A DNA stretch of 64,000 nucleotides, from assembly GCA_947259105.1 (NCBI GenBank), contig CAMYKU010000005.1, forward strand, positions 1-64,000, read 5' to 3'. Of this stretch, positions 1-11,662 are shown one piece after another (position 1 is the first letter of the stretch; each line of letters opens with the position of its first letter). The position numbers were made by a program, and so were the translations under genes. Origin of the DNA: an uncultured Alphaproteobacteria bacterium. GTDB lineage: Bacteria > Pseudomonadota > Alphaproteobacteria > UBA8366 > JADFVY01. The notes beneath the pieces were generated by a model, which did no database searches, was not told the DNA's origin, and saw only the letters and a list, made by a program, of their open reading frames with translations.

Positions 1-37
1 CGCCGGCGGGCGGTTTGCATCGAGGAGGCACAGGGCG

Positions 38-2473
38 ATGAAGGACACGGCGCGCGCGGTGGTGATCGGGGGCGGGGTGTGCGGCGTCGCGACGCTGTAC
101 CACCTGGCGAAGAAGGGCTGGACGGACTCGATATTGCTGGAGCGCACCGAGCTGACGGCCGGGTCCACCTGGCATGCCGCGGGGCTGCTGCCGCTGTTCA
201 ACATGTCGTATTCCGTCGGCCAGCTGCACAAGTATTCGGTCAACCTCTACCAGACGCTGGAGGCGGAGACCGGCCAGCCGGTCGGCTTCGCCCAGGTCGG
301 CAACCTGCGCCTCGCCACCAACCAGGACCGCATGGACGAATACCACCACTATGCCGGCACCGCGGCCACCATCGGCGTGAACGTCGAGTTCAAGACGCCG
401 GCCGAGATCCAGGAGATGGTGCCCTTCGCCAATATCGAGGGGCTGGTCGGCGCGATCTTCCACCCGGAGGACGGCTATATCCAGTCGGCGGACGTCACCA
501 TGGCGATGGCCAAGGGCGCGCGCGACATGGGCGCGACGATCCATCAGCAGACGCCGGTGACCGGCATCGGGCGCACGCCCTCCGGCGAATGGCTGGTGCA
601 GACCGAAAAGGGCGACATTCGCTGCGAGCATGTGGTTGCGGCCACCGGCAACTACGCGCGCCAGACCGGCCAGATGGTCGGCCTCGATATCCCGGTGGTC
701 CCGGTGCAGCACCAGTACATCGTCACCGAGGCGCACCCGCTCCTGCAGGAGCGCAAGGAAAAGGGGCTGCCGGAAATGCCGGTGTTCCGCGAATCCGACG
801 CCTCGTACTATTTGCGCGAGGAGCGCCAGGGGATGATCCTGGGGCCGTACGAGGTCGGCGCGCCGGCGGTCTTCCTCGATGGCGTGACGCCGGGCTTCGA
901 GAAGGATCTGTTCCCGGGCGACCTGGAGCGGCTGGAGCCGCATATCGAGGCCACCATCAACCGCGTGCCGATCTTCGCCGAGGCCGGCATCAAGGACGTG
1001 ATCAACGGGCCGATCGCCTATACGCCCGACGGCAACCCGATCGTCGGCCCGGCCTGGGGGCTGAAGAACTTCTGGCTCAGTGAGGGCCACAGCTTCGGCA
1101 TCACCGCGGCCGGCGGGGCGGGATGGCAGCTGGCCGAATGGATCGTCGAGGGCCAGCCGACCGTCGACATGCTGGGCGTCGACCCGCGGCGCTTCGGCGA
1201 CTACGCCTCGCGCGCGTATCTGCGGGCCAAGAACGAGGAGACCTACGCCAACGTCTTCACCATCCATTACCACGACGAGGAGCGGCCCGGCTGCCGGCCG
1301 CTGCGCACCACGCCCTGCTACGACCGCATGAAGGAAAAGGGTGCGGTGTTCGGCCACGTCTTCGGCTGGGAGCGCCCCAACTGGTTCGCGCCCGATGGCG
1401 TCGAGCCGAAGGACGTCTGGTCGTTCCGGCGCACCAACTATTTCGAGCATGTCGGCGCCGAGTGCAGGAACGTGATGGAGAACGCCGGCGTGCTCGACAT
1501 GTCGGCCTTCGCGAAGTTCCGGGTCTCCGGCCCGGGGGCGGAGGCGTGGCTCGACCATCTGGTGGCCAACCGGCTGCCGCAGAAGACCGGCCGGGTCGGG
1601 CTGTGCCACGCGCTGAACGAAAAGGGCGGCGTGCGCTCGGAATTCACGATCACCCGCGACGGGCCGGACGAGTTCTACCTCGTCTCGGCCGGCGCGCTGG
1701 AGCGCTTCGACGGGGATTACCTTTTCAAGAAGATGCCCGACGACGGTTCGGTGCGGCTCGAGAAGATCACCACGCAGCATGGCGTGCTGGTGGTCGCCGG
1801 GCCGAAATCGCGCGAACTGATGGGCCGGGTCTCCGACTGCGACTTCTCGAGTGCGGCCTTCCCGTGGCTGTCCTCGCGGTTCAGCGACGTCGGGGTCGCC
1901 CGGTGCCGGCTGGTGCGGGTCAACTTCGTCGGCGAGCTGGGCTGGGAGATCCACCACCCGATCGAGATGCAGAACCATATCTTCGACGCGCTGTTCGCGG
2001 CGGGCGGGGATCTGGGCCTGAAGCCCTTCGGCATCAGGGCGATGAACTCGATGCGGCTGGAAAAATCCTACCGGCTGGTCGGCACCGAGATGTCGATCGA
2101 ATACGCGGCCTACGAATCCGGGCTTGACCGCTTCGTGCATCCCAACAAGGGCGACTTCATCGGCCGCGACGCGCTGGTCGAATGGCAGCAGAAGGGGTTC
2201 GCCAACAAGTTCGTCACGCTGGAGGTGCACGGCGTCACCGATGCCGACGCGCTGGGCAACGAGCCGCTGTTCATTGGCGGCGAGATGGTCGGCCGCGCCA
2301 CCGCCGGCGGTTATGGCTGGCGCATTGGCAAGAGCCTCGCCATCGGCTTCCTGCGCCCGGAACACGCGGCGGTCGGCACGAAGGTCGAGATCGACGTGCT
2401 GGGAGAACTGCACAAGGCCACGGTCATCGAGGAAAGCCCTTACGATCCGAAAAACGAGAAGCTGCGGGCGTAG
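38..2473 (+). CDS. FAD-dependent demethylase of the dimethylglycine/sarcosine dehydrogenase family (DAO + FAO_M + GcvT)
   Basis: 811 aa. An N-terminal FAD-binding oxidoreductase domain (about residues 5-370) opens with the dinucleotide fold VVIGGGVCG. A central linker (about 375-430) leads into a GcvT-like folate-binding region (about 430-700) and a GcvT C-terminal barrel (about 710-805). The motif TAGSTWHAAGLL matches the flavinylation site of dimethylglycine dehydrogenase, so His46 is the likely covalent FAD attachment point. The family oxidatively removes N-methyl groups from glycine derivatives and passes the one-carbon unit to tetrahydrofolate. A GAGGAGG ribosome site lies about 9 nt before the ATG. 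The exact substrate (dimethylglycine, sarcosine, dimethylsulfoniopropionate-like or other methylated compound) cannot be told from sequence. Confidence 0.9.
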   Translation: MKDTARAVVIGGGVCGVATLYHLAKKGWTDSILLERTELTAGSTWHAAGLLPLFNMSYSVGQLHKYSVNLYQTLEAETGQPVGFAQVGNLRLATNQDRMDEYHHYAGTAATIGVNVEFKTPAEIQEMVPFANIEGLVGAIFHPEDGYIQSADVTMAMAKGARDMGATIHQQTPVTGIGRTPSGEWLVQTEKGDIRCEHVVAATGNYARQTGQMVGLDIPVVPVQHQYIVTEAHPLLQERKEKGLPEMPVFRESDASYYLREERQGMILGPYEVGAPAVFLDGVTPGFEKDLFPGDLERLEPHIEATINRVPIFAEAGIKDVINGPIAYTPDGNPIVGPAWGLKNFWLSEGHSFGITAAGGAGWQLAEWIVEGQPTVDMLGVDPRRFGDYASRAYLRAKNEETYANVFTIHYHDEERPGCRPLRTTPCYDRMKEKGAVFGHVFGWERPNWFAPDGVEPKDVWSFRRTNYFEHVGAECRNVMENAGVLDMSAFAKFRVSGPGAEAWLDHLVANRLPQKTGRVGLCHALNEKGGVRSEFTITRDGPDEFYLVSAGALERFDGDYLFKKMPDDGSVRLEKITTQHGVLVVAGPKSRELMGRVSDCDFSSAAFPWLSSRFSDVGVARCRLVRVNFVGELGWEIHHPIEMQNHIFDALFAAGGDLGLKPFGIRAMNSMRLEKSYRLVGTEMSIEYAAYESGLDRFVHPNKGDFIGRDALVEWQQKGFANKFVTLEVHGVTDADALGNEPLFIGGEMVGRATAGGYGWRIGKSLAIGFLRPEHAAVGTKVEIDVLGELHKATVIEESPYDPKNEKLRA

Positions 2474-2483
2474 GGCAAGGGGA

Positions 2484-2743
2484 ACCACAGAGGCACAGAG
2501 GCACAGAGAGACTGAGACAATCGAATTTCTTTGCGTAGCACCACGGCAAACGAGATTTGCATTGGCGCTCGTAACAGCGGCGCGACCTCATGCTGAGGAG
2601 GCGCGCAGCGCCGTCTCGAAGTATGAGGTCGCTCGATGCGGATGCCGAGCTACCCGAAAAGCTCTATTTAGCCGTAGAGGATTCACAAAACGCGCAGAGA
2701 TTATTTTTGCGGCCCTCTCTCCGTATCTCTGTGTCTCTGTGGT
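2484..2743. repeat. 260-bp element bounded by imperfect 28-bp inverted repeats
   Basis: The left end (2484-2511) is a run of ACCACAGAGGCACAGAGG type. The right end (about 2716-2743) is its reverse complement with 4 mismatches in 28. It sits between two genes and has no credible ORF. Such ends resemble short non-autonomous mobile elements seen repeatedly in unrelated bacterial genomes. Copy number here cannot be judged from one window. Confidence 0.65.
2582..2632. repeat. Nested REP-like palindrome inside the inverted-repeat element
   Basis: Perfect 10-bp arms GCGACCTCAT (2582-2591) and ATGAGGTCGC (2623-2632) surround an inner GGCGC/GCGCC stem with flanking CTGAGGA and GTCTCGAAG. The CTCATGCTGAGGAG...CGTCTCGAAG pattern is one I associate with intergenic palindromes common in Alphaproteobacteria. 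It lies wholly within the 2484-2743 element. Confidence 0.65.
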
Positions 2744-2775
2744 AATCTTACTTGGCGACTCAACGGGAGGAAACC

Positions 2776-3180
2776 ATGCCCAACGAGAACGGCGGACGCG
2801 GCGGGTGCCTGTGCGACGGGGTGCGTTATCGGGTGGACGGGACGCTGTCCGACGTCGGCGCCTGCCACTGTTCGCAATGCCGCAGGACGACGGGGCATTA
2901 TTTCGCCGCAGCGACCTGCGCCAAGGCGGATCTGCACTTCGAATCCGACGCAACGCTGGCCTGGTATGCGTCTTCGCCCGGCGTCGGGCGGGGGTTCTGT
3001 TCGCGGTGCGGGTCGAGCCTTTTCTGGCAGCGCGAGGACGCAGACAGGATCGACATCCTGGCCGGCACGCTCGACGCGCCGACGGGGCTGACGCTGACCG
3101 ACCATATCTTCGTCGCCGACAAGGGCGACTATTACGAGATTACGGACGGCCTCCCGCAGTATCCGCAGACGATGGAGTGA
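2776..3180 (+). CDS. GFA-family (Mss4-like) zinc-binding protein
   Basis: 134 aa. The zinc ligand pattern of the GFA/Mss4-like fold is complete: CxC at 11/13, CHCSQC at 30-35 and CSRC at 75-78. The founding member was described as a glutathione-dependent formaldehyde-activating enzyme, but most homologues have no proven reaction. The ATG at 2776 is preferred over one at 2752 because GGGAGG precedes it by 5 nt. A formaldehyde link with the upstream demethylase is possible, since demethylation releases one-carbon units, but the repeat element between them argues against a tight operon. Confidence 0.85.
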   Translation: MPNENGGRGGCLCDGVRYRVDGTLSDVGACHCSQCRRTTGHYFAAATCAKADLHFESDATLAWYASSPGVGRGFCSRCGSSLFWQREDADRIDILAGTLDAPTGLTLTDHIFVADKGDYYEITDGLPQYPQTME

Positions 3181-3223
3181 GAGGCTGCCGTCGCGGCCGG
3201 ATGCGATTTGCGCGGCGGAACGA

Positions 3224-4405
3224 TCAGAGGCCGGGCGCCCGCCACTGTTTCTTCGCCTTGTCGTAGCAGGACACGCCCGGAAAGTCCCGGCGCCGGTCCG
3301 CCCCGGAACGGCTGATCGTGTATGCGCGGCAGGGTTTGCCGTCCGGCCCCCTGAAGTCGCGGGTCACCCGGATCACGAAGCGCCCGGCGCCGGCAGGATC
3401 GCTCCAGACCGCCGGTTCGTTGCGGGCGCGGTTCGAGAGCGTGTCGCGCAGCACGCCTCGCAGCCCCTTCTGAACGGCCTTGCCGCCGCCGGGCAAGGCG
3501 GACACAAGCGTCAGGGATTCGATCTGCAATCCCGCCGTGTCGAGATCGTCGCGCCGAATATAGTGACCGAGCGAAGGCGCGTAATACCAGATGCGCTTGT
3601 GCCAGTCCCCGGCGGGAACGGGCCAGCGCTCGCAGGCAATGATGTCGACGGTAAACCGGCCGGCCGGCACTTCGGTCTCGCCCACCCCTTCATTCAGGCA
3701 TGACCAGCGAAGTTCGCTCTTCTGCCTCGGGGCGCCGTCGCCACCCTCGATCGTCCACTCTTCGCCGCGGACGTCGAACCCGACGGCGATTCCCCGCGCG
3801 GGCGGCCACGATGTTTCGCGATCCCGCGACGACTGGTTGCGGCCCCGCCAGGATCCGTATTCCCATTCGAGCACCGGCAACGCCACCGGGAGCGGGGCGG
3901 TGAAACGCTCACCCTCGGAGGTCTGCCATTTCGCCTGGCCGGGCCCGGTTTCGACGACGTCATGCGTGATGCCGCCCGCAAAGACATAGCGTTCGCCAAC
4001 TTCGTACCCGCCCGCCGCCGCGGCCGACTCAACGGAGAGAACCGCGGGCGCGGCCTTGGGCTGGCCCCGCAAATGGTCCAGCAGGTCGCGCGTCGCGATC
4101 CCCGTGCGCCCGAGACCCTTATCACGCTGATACTGATCGATGGCCGTTGCGGTGCGCCGGCCCAACAGGCCGTCGACCGGCCCCGGGTCATAGCCCTGTC
4201 GGGTGAGGAGCCGCTGGATTTCGGCGATCTGTGCGCGGGTCGGCGCTTCGCTCACCGCCGACGGGGAGCCGCCCTCAACACCCCCGGCGCGCTTCGTCTG
4301 CGGCCCACCGCAACCGCCCAGGAACAGCAGCATCGCCAATACCGCCAGCCCGGCGGCACGGCACCAGAAAAATGTTCGCGGATAGCCCCCGGTACGCCTG
4401 TTCAT
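3224..4405 (-). CDS. Lipoprotein with one peptidoglycan-binding domain and the array-specific C-terminal region (paralogue 0)
   Basis: 393 aa. The N-terminus is a lipoprotein signal ending in the lipobox LGGC. A PG_binding_1 domain follows at about residues 50-110 (RLLTRQGYDPGPVDGLLGRRT). The remaining ~270 residues form a region shared with the paralogues at 4425, 8273 and 12164: a VPAGRF...C segment, WYYAP..HYIRRDD, and a C-terminal CRAY...SCYD piece resembling the ending of 17-kDa rickettsial-type surface antigens. It starts 19 nt after the next paralogue and is the most divergent copy. It has no kinase of its own, so it looks like a tandem duplicate. Likely outer-membrane-anchored; function unknown. 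Confidence 0.85.
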   Translation of the reverse strand: MNRRTGGYPRTFFWCRAAGLAVLAMLLFLGGCGGPQTKRAGGVEGGSPSAVSEAPTRAQIAEIQRLLTRQGYDPGPVDGLLGRRTATAIDQYQRDKGLGRTGIATRDLLDHLRGQPKAAPAVLSVESAAAAGGYEVGERYVFAGGITHDVVETGPGQAKWQTSEGERFTAPLPVALPVLEWEYGSWRGRNQSSRDRETSWPPARGIAVGFDVRGEEWTIEGGDGAPRQKSELRWSCLNEGVGETEVPAGRFTVDIIACERWPVPAGDWHKRIWYYAPSLGHYIRRDDLDTAGLQIESLTLVSALPGGGKAVQKGLRGVLRDTLSNRARNEPAVWSDPAGAGRFVIRVTRDFRGPDGKPCRAYTISRSGADRRRDFPGVSCYDKAKKQWRAPGL

Positions 4406-4424
4406 AATCGCCAGCTGCCTCTCG

Positions 4425-5759
4425 TCAGCGCACGGCGGAAACTGGCGCGGCGGAGTCGTCCAACCCGGGGACGAGCCACTTGGCCTTTTCGGGATCCCAG
4501 CAGGCGATGGCGGGATAGACCCGCGGGGCCATGGGCTGGGTCTGAATCAGTGCGTATTTGCGGCAGCGCCTGTCACCCCGCGCCTTGAACTCCATCCCGG
4601 GCACAATGGTCAACTTGGTGCTGACACCCGAACTTCCCCATTCGACGCCGACGCCTTTTACTCCCGTGGTCAAAGTGTCCTGCACAGCCCAGTCCAGCCC
4701 TGCACGCGCCGCGGGCGGCCAGTCCCGCCAGGCCGGCCGCAGGCTCACCAGCCGGATGCGCCGGCGCGCGCCCGCGGCATCGAAGGTGTCACGCCTGACA
4801 TAGTGCCGGACCGCCGGCGCGTAATACCAGACCCGTTTTCGCCAGCTTCCATTGGGGACGGGCTTGCGGATACAGGTGACCACGATGGTTTCGAACCGGC
4901 CTGCCGGGACGTCGATCGTCCTGTCCTGGCCCCGCGAACAGCCCCAGGTCTCGACCGCCTCACTGACCGTTTCCTGTTCCAGTTTACGGCTGGTGTTGAG
5001 GACCTCGAACTCGATTTTCATGCCGGTCTTGAGCGGCCAGATCTCCAGAGGGCCGATTCCCATCTTCGACGAGCCCTCCATCGACCCGGTCTGCCACTCA
5101 ATGGGCGGCGCGGCGAAACTTCGAAACGCGGTACGGCCCGTCCCATCCGTCGAGCGCCACACCACATTGTCGGCGCCCACCCGCGCGACCCGGTCGACGT
5201 GGCCGCTCGACCAGACGAACGCATCGCCCAGGGTATAGATCGGCTGAGTATCGCCATACTCCGCACTGAAGGTGCCGTTTGCGGGCAGCGGCCGTTTCGC
5301 GATCGCAGCGGCCGCACCGGATGATCCGAGGGTCGCCGCCTGCACAGTCTGAGCCTGCTGTTTCCTGTGCTTGCCGGACTTGAGGCTCTGGATCAGCCGC
5401 CCGCTGACCCTGCCGTCGACGGGCAGTCCCGCAGCCTTTTGATACTCGCGGATCGCTTGCACGGTGCGGCTGCCCAGCAGGCCATCGGCCGGTCCCGGAT
5501 CGTATCCCAGCGCTGCAAGAAGCGTCTGCGCCTGGCGGACGGTCTTATCGGGCTGCACCGATCGGGTGGCGGTGCCTGCGGATCTCGCAGAGTTGGTTTT
5601 GCCGATGCCCTTGCCCGCAAGGTATTCGCACCCGGCCAACCCAACGGCCAGCAGGAGGATCACAGCGCAACGACCGGCAACCCGCGGCATGCGCGAAGCA
5701 CCCGCGAACACGCCCCTGCAGCCGATCCTGTGTCGCGTCGTCCCGAAAGCTGACATCAC
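4425..5759 (-). CDS. Lipoprotein with one peptidoglycan-binding domain and the array-specific C-terminal region (paralogue 1)
   Basis: 444 aa. Lipobox VGLAGC follows a hydrophobic stretch; an in-frame ATG at 5690 would give a more usual signal-peptide length. The PGBD (LLAALGYDPGPADGLLGSRT) lies at about residues 75-135. The C-terminal region has YTLGDAFVWSSGHVDRV...VGADNVVWRS, then VPAGRF...C, WYYAPAVRHYVRRD and a final RCRKY...YPAIACWD. It follows the kinase ending at 5872 by 112 nt on the same strand, so kinase and PGBD protein probably share a transcript. The binding target is presumably cell-wall peptidoglycan, by family. The C-terminal function is unknown. Confidence 0.85.
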   Translation of the reverse strand: MMSAFGTTRHRIGCRGVFAGASRMPRVAGRCAVILLLAVGLAGCEYLAGKGIGKTNSARSAGTATRSVQPDKTVRQAQTLLAALGYDPGPADGLLGSRTVQAIREYQKAAGLPVDGRVSGRLIQSLKSGKHRKQQAQTVQAATLGSSGAAAAIAKRPLPANGTFSAEYGDTQPIYTLGDAFVWSSGHVDRVARVGADNVVWRSTDGTGRTAFRSFAAPPIEWQTGSMEGSSKMGIGPLEIWPLKTGMKIEFEVLNTSRKLEQETVSEAVETWGCSRGQDRTIDVPAGRFETIVVTCIRKPVPNGSWRKRVWYYAPAVRHYVRRDTFDAAGARRRIRLVSLRPAWRDWPPAARAGLDWAVQDTLTTGVKGVGVEWGSSGVSTKLTIVPGMEFKARGDRRCRKYALIQTQPMAPRVYPAIACWDPEKAKWLVPGLDDSAAPVSAVR

Positions 5760-5871
5760 TCGCTGTTCTTCCGTCCCGGCAGATCGCAGAAACCTAACAA
5801 TGAATTGATTTAAAAACGATTACCGCGCCGTTCCCTGCGTCCGAAGACTCTGGCGATTTCTGGGACTTAAT

Positions 5872-8145
<2,274 letters not shown>

Positions 8146-8272
8146 CCTTCCTTGGTTATAGAGATCCCGTCTGGTCGAAACCCTTCGAGATCAAAGAATC
8201 AGTTGTGCCAACCTATTGAAAACATAACTGTTTTCTCCATGTCGCCAATCCAGTTATGCGGCGAAAACTGCA

Positions 8273-9589
8273 TCATCCCAGATTCATGACGACGCTGGCC
8301 GGCACGGCGCCATCATCCAGGACAGGGACAAGCCAGACCCCTGTTTCCCTGTTCTGGCAGGCAATCGCGGGGTAACTGCGGTCGTCCTCCCGGGACTGCC
8401 GGATAACAACGAACGTGCGACAGCCCTTGCCGTCGTCTGTTGTCCGGGATCCGGTCGGCATGATGCTGAATTTCGCCTGGATGCTTGTGCTGCTCCAAAC
8501 GGCTCGGGACCCGATGCGCTGCTCGTTCAGGGCATCCTGAATCGCCCAGTCCAGCCCTGCGCGAGCCGCCGCCGGCCATTCTTTTCCACCGGGGCGTATG
8601 GCGACGAGCCCGGTCGCCTGGACAGTGCCGTCGGAAAACCTATCGACGCGGCGGACATAGTGGCGCACCGCCGGGGCGTAGAACCAGGTGCGGTAACGCC
8701 ATTCGTCATCGGCGACCGCGCTGCGCCCACAGGTAATCACCTGCGTGTCAAACGTCCCTGCCGGAACGGTCACTTTCTTTCTGCCCTGGGGCAAACACGT
8801 CCAATCGCGTTCCGACTCGGTGCCCGACGGTCCGGTCGTCAGGACCCGGAAATTGACTCGTCTGCCTTGCTGGAACGGCCACAACTTGTCAACGTCCACG
8901 CTTACGGTCGTGCTTCCGGGACCGGACGCCCGGTCCCACGACGACGGTGGCATCACGAAGTTGCGATCCGCGTTGAAGCTTGCGCCATCGCTGCCGCGCC
9001 AGAAGATTCGATCCCCGCCGATGCGGATCACGGTTTCCACCAAGCCGTTCGACCAGGCGAAAACATCGCCGGTTTCGTATAGCGGCAGTAATGCCTTGTT
9101 CTTGCCGTCTATTACGACATCGTCCTTCGCGACTGCGCGCCCCGTATCCGGCGGTGGCAGCAAACCCAAGGTCATTGACGGCGGCGCCGGTACCGGGTTC
9201 GACCGCAGATTCGCCAGCAAGGCCGGCGAAATCTCGCCATTGACCGGCAGACCGGCCACGGCCTGATATCGGCGGATCGCAGACGTGGTGCTGGGCCCGG
9301 CGACCCCGTCGGCCGGACCAGGCGCGTATCCAAGATCGGCGAGTGCCCGCTGAACGGCGACGATGTCTTCTTTGTGCATCCCGGATCCCGGCCGTACCGC
9401 GGGATCCGCTATACGCCCCTCCCCACCGACCCCGAGGAGGGCATTCAGATCGCAGGCCGTCAGAGTGGACATGCCCAGCATGGCCAGGCCGAGCAAACCG
9501 AGGCGCCGCATGACCGCCCCGGCGCGGCGATCAGGCCAGCCGTATAGCGATATTTTCTTCATCCGGGCCCGCATTTGCATACCTCGCAT
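8273..9589 (-). CDS. Lipoprotein with one peptidoglycan-binding domain and the array-specific C-terminal region (paralogue 2)
   Basis: 438 aa. The lipobox is TLTAC after a hydrophobic segment. The PGBD (ALADLGYAPGPADGVAGPST) covers about residues 75-135. The C-terminal region again shows YETGDVFAWSNGLVETVIRIG..RIFWR, VPAGTF...C, WFYAPAVRHYVRR and CRTF...YPAIACQN. The ATG at 9589 directly abuts the stop of kinase 2 (TAG followed by ATG), so the two are probably translationally coupled. In-frame ATGs at 9574 (preceded by GAGG) and 9562 are alternative starts. This is the tightest kinase/PGBD pairing in the array. Confidence 0.87.
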   Translation of the reverse strand: MRGMQMRARMKKISLYGWPDRRAGAVMRRLGLLGLAMLGMSTLTACDLNALLGVGGEGRIADPAVRPGSGMHKEDIVAVQRALADLGYAPGPADGVAGPSTTSAIRRYQAVAGLPVNGEISPALLANLRSNPVPAPPSMTLGLLPPPDTGRAVAKDDVVIDGKNKALLPLYETGDVFAWSNGLVETVIRIGGDRIFWRGSDGASFNADRNFVMPPSSWDRASGPGSTTVSVDVDKLWPFQQGRRVNFRVLTTGPSGTESERDWTCLPQGRKKVTVPAGTFDTQVITCGRSAVADDEWRYRTWFYAPAVRHYVRRVDRFSDGTVQATGLVAIRPGGKEWPAAARAGLDWAIQDALNEQRIGSRAVWSSTSIQAKFSIMPTGSRTTDDGKGCRTFVVIRQSREDDRSYPAIACQNRETGVWLVPVLDDGAVPASVVMNLG

Positions 9590-11662
9590 CTATTCCGCCG
9601 CGATCGGGCGATCAATCGCGCGCTCAGGCGGGAAAACGGCGCGAGCGATCGTACCCTTGCCAGGTTCGCTCTCGATTTCCAGAACGCCGCCGTGCAAACC
9701 CACGAGGCTCTTGGTCAGCGGCAGGCCGAGGCCGGTCCCCTCGTATTTCCGGGCGAGCGACGAATCCACCTGTATGAAGGGTTTCAGAACTGTCTGCAGG
9801 TCCTGCTCGGAAATTCCGATACCGGTATCCGAAATGCCGACGGCCAGGCCCTTGCTAGGGTCATAACTGGCCGACACCGTGACATGCCCCTTGCGCGGCG
9901 TAAATTTGATCGCATTCGACAAGAGATTGAGGATGATCTGTTTGAGCGCGCGCTCGTCGGCATAGAGAATCGGCAGAGACTCGGCGATTTCGGTCCTCAG
10001 ACCAATACCGGAGTCTTGCGCCTTTCCTTCCACGAGATGCAGTGCGTCGGCGACGAGGTCGGACAGAACGATGTTCTGCTCATTGAGCTGGAACTTGTTG
10101 GCCTCCACCTTGGACAGGTCGAGGATGTTGTTGATCAGCCCCAGAAGGTGCAGGCCGCTGCTACGAATATCCTCTGCATATCCTCTGTAGCGATCATCGC
10201 CAATTGGCCCGAACATCTCGAAAATCAGCATTTCCGAAAATCCGATGACCGCATTCAGCGGTGTACGCAATTCGTGACTGACCATAGCCAGGAACTCCGA
10301 TTTCGCATGGCTTGCAACCTCGGCCTGTTCCTTGGCCATGCGGAGCTCTGATTCAACACGCGTGCGCTCGCTGATCTCTCGCTCGAGGGCGGCGTTGGAC
10401 TCGTTGGCGGCCAGCAGCTGTGCGGTCCGCTGCTCGACACGGCGCTCAATCACTTTCTGCCTGTTCTGGGCAGATACCAGGTAAAGCACCAACAGGCTCG
10501 TCAGCAGCAGGCCGGCCAGACCGACGCCCCATGGCACGATACCCTGATCGAAGCGCATGGTTCCAGGCACGGGCTTCACCAGGATCGACAGTTTCCAGTC
10601 CGCCAGTTGATGCTGCACCACAGCGGAGAACCCGCCACCGGCGTCCGCGACCAGCTGCAGCGGCTGATCTGCCGACCTGAGAAGCGAGGGCTGTATGTAG
10701 ATGAGACTGAAGGAGCCGTCATCCGCCTCTTCGAATACGAACGTATCGAGCCAGCCCGGTGCAGTGAACTCCAGCAATGTCTGCTCGACCAGCAGGTCCA
10801 CTTCAATGAGGCCGACGACGAACCCGATGGGCTCCGTTTCGGGTTGCTGCGACGAGTCGTCCGTCTCGCCGCCATCTTTGAGAAAAACGGGCCGGATCAG
10901 CAACAGGCTGTTCCCCGTTGTCCCGGCGCCGGACCGGCCGGCCCAGTCGGCGACGGTCATTCTGCCGGTCTCGCGCGCACGGTCGAGCGCAACCTTGTAG
11001 CTGCTCCGCGATCCAAGGTCGAAACCAAGGAGCTTGTCGTTCCCGTCAAACGGCTCCACATAGTAGACGGGCTCGTATACGGGACGTCTTGCTGCGGGGT
11101 ATGCGCTGTTTTCCACCCTCCATTCGTTGAAACTGAACCCGTGCACACCGTCCTCGCGGGCTCTTTGCTCATAAGCCGGCCGACCCGCGGCGGTCACTAC
11201 CGGGACCCAGGCGATGGCACGGAATCCGGGATGTATGTCCAGATTACGATCCGCGAATTTACCAAATTCCCAGCGGTCGATCGCTTGGCCATATTCAGAA
11301 AAGAGCTTCCCGGCAGACTTCAACACATCCGCATGCCGGTCGACGGCCTTCTCCAATGCAAGCAGATAATGGCCCGCCTGGCGGTCGAAATCGTGCCGAG
11401 CCGCGCCGCGATAAAGGTTCTGTACGACGATAATGCCCGCAACGGAGATCGCGATGCCGGCCACGGAGACCAGGACGGCCGCGCGGTGCTCCCGCAGCGT
11501 CCGTGCAGACCGCCGTGCGAAGCGCGCCAGACGCCCCGGCACGTCGGATTTCGGCGCCATCCACGCGCGCAGCCGCACGGGCAGCCACGCGCGCAGCCGT
11601 GTAGGCAGCCGCGCACGCAGAAGCGTTGCGAACTTCGCCGGGACGTTCTTCAGTCCACCCAT
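9590..11662 (-). CDS. CHASE-domain membrane histidine kinase (kinase 2)
   Basis: 690 aa from the ATG at 11662, chosen because GGGAG precedes it by 5 nt; a GTG at 11710 is in frame. The cytoplasmic N-terminus is again basic and internally repeated (RARLPTRLRAWLPVRLRAW). TM1 lies at about 62-80, CHASE at about 100-300 with YEPVYYVEPFDGNDKLLGFD, TM2 at about 378-396, then a coiled coil, HisKA SHELRTPLN (His463) and HATPase with DTGIGIS and GTGLGLP. There is no HAMP or receiver domain. The downstream lipoprotein begins at the next base after its stop. It is a paralogue of the kinases at 5872 and 14342; the signal and the partner regulator are unknown. Confidence 0.92.
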   Translation of the reverse strand: MGGLKNVPAKFATLLRARLPTRLRAWLPVRLRAWMAPKSDVPGRLARFARRSARTLREHRAAVLVSVAGIAISVAGIIVVQNLYRGAARHDFDRQAGHYLLALEKAVDRHADVLKSAGKLFSEYGQAIDRWEFGKFADRNLDIHPGFRAIAWVPVVTAAGRPAYEQRAREDGVHGFSFNEWRVENSAYPAARRPVYEPVYYVEPFDGNDKLLGFDLGSRSSYKVALDRARETGRMTVADWAGRSGAGTTGNSLLLIRPVFLKDGGETDDSSQQPETEPIGFVVGLIEVDLLVEQTLLEFTAPGWLDTFVFEEADDGSFSLIYIQPSLLRSADQPLQLVADAGGGFSAVVQHQLADWKLSILVKPVPGTMRFDQGIVPWGVGLAGLLLTSLLVLYLVSAQNRQKVIERRVEQRTAQLLAANESNAALEREISERTRVESELRMAKEQAEVASHAKSEFLAMVSHELRTPLNAVIGFSEMLIFEMFGPIGDDRYRGYAEDIRSSGLHLLGLINNILDLSKVEANKFQLNEQNIVLSDLVADALHLVEGKAQDSGIGLRTEIAESLPILYADERALKQIILNLLSNAIKFTPRKGHVTVSASYDPSKGLAVGISDTGIGISEQDLQTVLKPFIQVDSSLARKYEGTGLGLPLTKSLVGLHGGVLEIESEPGKGTIARAVFPPERAIDRPIAAE

